Below are positions 59,311 to 64,000 of a DNA stretch of 64,000 nucleotides, one piece after another. This DNA is from Euptelea pleiosperma (taxonomy: Eukaryota; Streptophyta; Magnoliopsida; Ranunculales; Eupteleaceae). Below the pieces are notes generated by a model. It worked only from the letters and a program-made list of their open reading frames with translations. It did not search any database and was not told where the DNA came from. The position numbers were made by a program, and so were the translations under genes. The stretch spans positions 11,454,829 to 11,518,828 of the forward strand of contig CM068540.1 in assembly GCA_035048495.1 (NCBI GenBank), read 5' to 3'. Numbering within the stretch: position 1 is the first letter of the stretch; each line of letters starts with the position of its first letter.

Positions 59311-61205
59311 AGCAGCGAAAAGTGAGAGATTTCTAGAGAGAGGAAAAACTAAGAAGAAAAGACCTAGAGAGAGAAAAGAGAAGAACGGGTTAGAGAGAGA
59401 AAAGGTGAGGAATTCTACCATCATACCTACCTAATGGAGAAGATCGTAGCTATGGAAATGGTGTGCTGCCCGGAATGGTGAGTGGTGTGCCTAGAGTAGT
59501 GCTCCGATGGTTGAAGAATGGAGGGCTGGCGCATATGCGGGTGGCTGCAATGGAGGGAGGCTGATTGTGGAAGGGGGGAGCAAAATGGTAGACGGCAAGG
59601 TGCTTGCTGGTTCAGGCGGCCCAGGCAGAGAAGAGATGGGTGTCGACGACTATTGAGGGCTGAAAACGTGGAGAAAAACGGTGGTTGATGGTGGCTGCCT
59701 ACGTGAAGAGGAAGGGGGCGTGAGAGAGACGTTGAGAGGAGAAGATAGAGGAGTGGCGATGATGCAAGTGGCTGGTTCATCCAGCAAGGGGTGGAGACGG
59801 TGAGCAGTTGGTGCATTTGGATGAAGCGGCTGGCAACAATGGAAAGGCACCTCGCCGGCGTTAATGGAGGTAGCCGGAGTTGCAGGTTGCAACTCCAGCA
59901 CCTTTTGACAGGAGCATCGAACGTGCTGCTCCGTTGAAGGTTGGTAGGTGCTGTGGTGATTGCAGAGGCACGCGCAGGTGAGGAGGAGAGGGGGCTGGGC
60001 GTTGCTGTGGTGTTGTTGCTACCGGCCGGAGTTGCAGGCTGCAACTCCGGTAAAAAGAAAATGAAGAAGATGAGAAGGAAGAAGAGGAGAAGAAAGAGAA
60101 GACGAAGGGGGGAACGTGGAGAATGGTTTTTAGGGAAGGAGAGGAAGAGATTGGAGGGGGATTAGGGTTCGAACGAACCCTTCTCCTTCCCCTTTTAAAG
60201 CTCCCTATTTCCTTTAATGGAAATAGGAATAAAAAAATAAGTAAAACACTACTTTTCTTTGGAGAATTTCCCCATTTAGTGGACCCCCCATTTAATTGAA
60301 ATTATTTTGAAATTCACGGGGTCCACTAAATGGTCGGACAGCGGATCGATGATGATCGGCCCAGAATGGTGGCCCACATGGAATGATGATGTGACAGACA
60401 ATCTGATGACGATCGGATAGATGGTGACTTGATTGGGACCCAGATTGGTAGATCGACGGATCTAGAGAGATCCAACGGTCCGGTGAAAGATCCAACAGTC
60501 CGATTGAAGATCCAACGGTCAGAAAGCTAAGGGAGATGAGACAGAGCCAATGGGCAGGAGTTCTGGGGTTAGGTCAGTAGATTCGAGGACCGAGAGATGA
60601 AGAGAAAGAGAATAAGGAGAGATGAGAGAGAAAATATCAGAAAATGGAGATAAAAGTATTGGCAGAGGGTCTGGAACCCTGGTCTTCACTGTGACCATCC
60701 TCACGCTTCTCCAGTAGAGTAGACTATCATACCTTGCTGACTCATGTGGCTTTAAACGCTTTGGTCCGTCTCTTGGTCATTGGCTCTCTTGCTCTCTTCG
60801 TTCTTTGGGCCGGCTTTTTTGTCCTCTTATTCAACCCATATTTGGCCCATATCTTCTAGTCATAGCATATGGGCTCTTTAAGCTTTGATAATGGGCTTTC
60901 CTGATCGATGTGGGCTCGCAAGTCTCGAGAATTGTCCCATCGGGGTTTTCTGCGACAGAAGAAGCGCGTAATGAGACTTTATCAGAATGACTCAATGTCT
61001 AAACTTTCGAAAATGTGTTTAATGCATGCAAATATACCATTTCGTCCAGAAAAGTGTGTTCTACGCAACAAAAGAGACTCTTATGTAGAAAAGTAGATAA
61101 ATAGAGCATTTTAACGTAGGAGAGTGTGAAAACGCTTAGAAGATAACAGTGGAAAATACGCACTTTTAAGCGAATATCAACGACACAGAAAAAACCCTAC
61201 TTTCA

Positions 61206-62256
61206 ATGTGCTGAAACTTTGGGTAACACTTAGGTTAAAATTTGTTATTGGGTACTGACTTTTGGTGGTGTGATGTGTAATGAACAGGTAGAGAAGGGAA
61301 AGCGGTAAGCCCTCTACCCAAAGATGCCTAAGAGGGGGTGATGCCTACGATAGAGGTGCTGCCAACGCATGAAGAAATCCCAACCACGTCAATCACTTGG
61401 GAAAAACGATGCCCTGACCGAGGTAGAACTAGAGGCTTTATTCGTCGGAGGTAAGTTGTATTCGGTTTGACACCAATCAATTGCAGTAAGAAATGTATTG
61501 AACCACCCGAGATAAAGCTAGCTGTGGCGGCACACCGGCTGAAGAAGAACTGAAAAGGCAGGTCAAAGGCAAGGCGGAGGCAGGGGAGAGGGATACACCA
61601 GTAATGCCTGTTGCACATTCCATTCCACATCTGTCCATTGGCAGAATGAGAACGGGGGGAATCCAAGACACACCCATAGCAACGCGTGTATTCAAAAAGG
61701 TCGGAGAAGGGAGATTCCCAATGCGACTAGTCCCCATGAGCTTAGAAGAAGGGGAAATCCTTTTATATCGGGATAAGATGGCGGTCCTCTCACTACAGGG
61801 AAGTCCAAGCCATCCTCAAATGGAGAGGTTCCTCGTCGGCATGGGGTACCCGTTGGTTCAGACTCTGACAAGTGTGCGACATTTGATGGAGTGAGGGTTA
61901 TTATCGGATGCTCTCATAAGGGACTAAGAAGAAGCACATTCCATAGGAGTGCGACCCGAGCCGCTGCCACCCACGGACAGAGAAGACCTAATACTGTTGT
62001 ATGAGGCATTTCCCCACTTCTGCTCCTTGATGTCCCCTGTGCCATGGGTGGTGGACAACGGACCCGTAGACTCGGTGGTGATGTTCCTGAACATATTGAA
62101 GTACATTTGGCTGTTCCAGCAAATAGCTGGTATTGCTGAGTGTGACATATACGAACTCCACCGTATGCAAGGGGCCTTGGCAACACATGAGACTAGGAGC
62201 GGGCAGTGTGTGTGTTTGTGTTATTTCTGGGGTAATCAGGGTATGGGTAGTCTCTG
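61206..62256 (+). pseudogene. Unrecognised decayed coding-like region
   Basis: This is the first sequence outside the retrotransposons. A frame opens at 61341 (MPTIEVLPTHEE..) and runs to a donor-like GGAG|GTAAGT at about 61450. An acceptor-like AATTGCAG lies at about 61485. Downstream a second frame reads from about 61515 (..GGTPAEEELKRQ) through 61604-61894 to a stop, another stop about ten codons on, then 61949-62260 in the same frame (..PPTDREDLILLYEAF..). Stops within one continuous frame suggest a gene fragment that has decayed, or short exons. I recognise no domain. Confidence 0.35.
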
Positions 62257-62415
62257 CTAGTCCATGAGAGTGGTAATGGCATCCATTTCAGACAACAGAA
62301 CTTGACTGAACTGTCCTTCACTAACACCATCTTTTTGGACAACCACAAACGTAACAGGAGGTTGATTGATTGATATCGCTTCCAGTTCATCATTCCCCAA
62401 GAAAGTAATCTTAAT
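62257..62415 (-). pseudogene. Argonaute PIWI-domain fragment, motifs in reversed order
   Basis: On the minus strand an open stretch between two stops contains QPPVTFVVVQK (62364-62332), directly followed by DGVSEGQFSQVLLSEMDAI (62331-62275). Both are hallmark pieces of the PIWI domain of plant Argonautes of the AGO1/5/10 type. In real Argonautes the DGVSEGQF motif comes about 35 residues before PPVTFVVVQK. Here the order is swapped with no gap. The rest of the protein is not seen nearby. It is a rearranged gene fragment, not a working gene. Confidence 0.7.
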
Positions 62416-63180
62416 CTAGTCATGCTGAATGGGTTCCTCAGCCTGTCACACTGAGGGATTGGGGAATGTCCAAAGTGTATCCAACAGTTTCAAACATTGT
62501 TAAGTAGAGTCGTCTTCTGCTCAAGCGGTCTCAAAGGGGAGTGATTCAATTAGTCCTTGGTTATCTTTTGGTGTCTTGTTTTAAACAATGGAGAAAAGAT
62601 CTTCAAGTCTCAATAACATTAATAGGTTCATTAAAAAGGAGAAGATCTCTTGGTCTCAATAACGTTAATAGGTTCATAAAACAACGTGACAGAAACGTCT
62701 ATGTGGTAGGACAACTCCGTAATATTTTAGGTACCGGATCCTTAACCATTTTCCTACCCTGAATGGAATCCCCTAGACCCATAAAGGATAGGCTTGTTCT
62801 CTTGCTTCAGTCCATTCCCCTCAAGAAGGGGAATATGTCACTCAAACACTAGTTGTGTAATAACCCGGCATAGAGTCCTTAGAAGATGAACATCTATCCG
62901 GTACAGTTCATTAGGGATTACCTTTTTACTAGTGTTGCACAGGATATCTGAACTTGAGATTCTGTATTTCTTTGGTAAACCACTTACACACTGAAGGAAA
63001 ATACTAAGTCAAATTCTAGATGAATTTCGACAGAGTATAGCCTTATCATAAAATAACAGAAGAAGATCATTTTTTCTATCCCCAGAGTTCTCTATTTATA
63101 CAGTTTTGGGGAGGGGTCTGCACATGTTGCAGACTCACCTTTATAAGGAAAAATGCTTAAATTAATAAATAAATACAATC
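62416..63180. other. Intergenic sequence, no gene recognised
   Basis: It contains a diverged duplication of about 50 bp (AAGATCTTCAAGTCTCAATAAC near 62596 and AAGATCTCTTGGTCTCAATAAC near 62642, each followed by TTAATAGGTTCAT). No other recognisable feature was seen. Confidence 0.5.
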
Positions 63181-63200
63181 AATTTATAAAAAGTAATCAC

Positions 63201-63930
63201 ATACGGTTGTGTAGTCAATGGTGCTATACAATCGTATGCCACCAATTCTGACATATTCTGTACGCTTTTCGAGAAAAATGACATATGTGCTTTTTTGGAC
63301 AAATGAGAGGTTCCCCTGTCAATGTAACTGCATACGGTTGTGTTGGAAGAGGTCCTACACAACCATATAGGATTATTTTGTCACCCCCATGCACAAATTT
63401 TGAGGAAAATGGCATGGGTACTTTTTTGGGAATATGAGGGGTATTTTTGGAAATGTACTTGCATACGGTTGTATAGGAGGAGGTCCTACACAACCGTATG
63501 TGAATAGTTTTTCATCCCACTGCGTAGATCTCGAGAAAAAGGACATATGTGTTTTTTCTCATTTATGGCCGTAGATCTTCTAGATCTGACTCCATACGGT
63601 TGTGTATCCTTCCTTCCTACACAATTATATCCAATTGATTTCTGTGATCTATGGGTGGTTGGCTCAGAAATTGAGGCATGCCCTTTATGTAGAAACTCAG
63701 CCCTGATTTGACAAATCTGAGGGCATACAATCGTATATCCCTATGTCTTCCACAACCGTATGTAGTTACTTCTTGAAGATTTTGGCTGGTTCTACTCAAA
63801 ATTGACTGTCTTCATTTTTTTTGAAATCCGCACCAGTTGTGCTACTTCTAACTAAATACGGTTGTGTGCTCTCATCTTCTACACAACCGTATATGATCAT
63901 CTCCTCAGAAAAATGTTCTATCCAGGTCCT
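63201..63930. repeat. Six-unit tandem array, exact 131-bp period, each unit with a 37-bp inverted repeat
   Basis: Units start at 63201, 63332, 63463, 63594, 63725 and 63856, all exactly 131 apart. Each begins with a 14-base arm (typically ATACGGTTGTGTAG), a 9-base centre that varies, and a 14-base arm (typically CTACACAACCGTAT). The 14-9-14 layout holds in all six units without an insertion or deletion. The remaining 94 bases are similar in units 1-3 but largely unlike in units 4-6. In unit 5 the left arm is ATACAATCGTAT, itself a palindrome. No unit is found at 63070 or 63987. I do not recognise the family. Confidence 0.9.
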
Positions 63931-64000
63931 CTGCTCTGATTAATCTATTGCCGCACGGTTGACTTTGACTCTGACAGTCAGTCTTTGCGTCCCTTGGTCG
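63931..64000. other. Sequence after the array, nothing recognised
   Basis: The rest of the 131-bp phase runs to the window end with no further inverted repeat. A lone GCACGGTTGACTTTGAC near 63953 recalls one arm but is out of phase. Confidence 0.4.

Larger units (their letters stand above)
47040..61179 (-). mobile_element. G: solo LTR of the family, split by H
   Basis: In plus orientation it begins TGAAAGAAGGG (47040) and ends GCGAATATCA (61179). ACGAC flanks it at 47035-47039 and 61180-61184. Without H and one copy of AGCAG it is about 2.3 kb, a single LTR with no internal region. Right of H it shows GA-rich sequence, two GGAGTTGC hairpins (about 59873-59896 and 60024-60050), a near-perfect 24-bp palindrome (about 60208-60230) and the complement of CCGTTGGATC. 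Confidence 0.9.
38076..61205 (+). mobile_element. F: old non-autonomous element, interrupted by G and H
   Basis: It has a truncated 5' LTR (38076-38789), primer-binding site (38792), leader, a tiny gag-linker remnant, the family's 3' noncoding region and a 3' LTR (42764-47039 plus 61185-61205). It has no pol. Its leader and 3' region are alignable with A and H but more diverged. The 5' LTR homology begins abruptly inside the tandem array, so the 5' end was lost by deletion or recombination and no target duplication can be checked (right flank ATGTG). Confidence 0.8.

Noticed and set aside
62257..62415. A functional Argonaute exon
   Set aside because: Motif order is swapped, stops bound it on both sides, and no other AGO sequence lies nearby.
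63201..63930. CRISPR-like reading of the array (conserved repeats with unlike spacers)
   Set aside because: This is plant nuclear sequence. Linkers of units 1-3 are related to each other, linkers are 94 bp, and no cas genes are present.

Overview
The window is flowering-plant nuclear DNA made almost entirely of nested LTR retrotransposons. I cannot name the species. Most of it belongs to one family of the Ty3/gypsy Athila lineage. I base that on an intact 1926-residue gag-pol with Athila-type protease, reverse transcriptase and integrase, a primer-binding site resembling the complement of the tRNA-Asp 3' end (TGGCGCCG..TGCCG), and LTRs of 2.5 to 4.3 kb that start TGATATTCG and end TTTCA. No intact host gene was found.

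Layout, using my own letters. E: the 3' part of a plus-strand LTR (1-1657), inserted in the 3' LTR of B. B: a minus-strand full-length but dead element (1658-35277) that hosts several later insertions. These are A (3205-17733, plus, complete and young, TSD ATGGG), C (19674-22238, minus, solo LTR, TSD GGCAT, inside the integrase) and D (30525-34301, an unrelated solo LTR starting TGTAATACCCCG, inside the 5' LTR of B). B itself sits in an older plus-strand LTR, I (35278-36685). Then come a decayed Ty1/copia integrase fragment, a tandem array with units of about 150 bp, and F (38076-61205), an old plus-strand non-autonomous element. The 5' LTR of F is truncated. Its 4.3-kb 3' LTR is split by G (47040-61179), a minus-strand solo LTR with TSD ACGAC. 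G is in turn split by H (47512-59310), a young plus-strand element with TSD AGCAG.

A is the candidate autonomous member: one long gag-pol frame, about four substitutions between its LTRs by eye, and matching target-site duplications. H shares the primer-binding site, leader, 3' noncoding region and LTR termini of A. It carries only a 617-codon frame derived from the gag and protease linkers, without capsid, zinc knuckle, protease active site, RT, RNase H or integrase, so it must be mobilised in trans. F is an older and more reduced member of the same non-autonomous line. B shows how copies die: its stop codons are almost all explained by C-to-T or G-to-A changes.

The right end (61206-64000) lies outside the retrotransposons. 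It holds a decayed open frame I do not recognise, a short minus-strand stretch with two Argonaute PIWI-domain motifs in reversed order, and six units at an exact 131-bp period. Each of those units starts with a 37-bp imperfect inverted repeat.

All similarity statements are by-eye comparisons within the window or recognition of family motifs. No database search was run.
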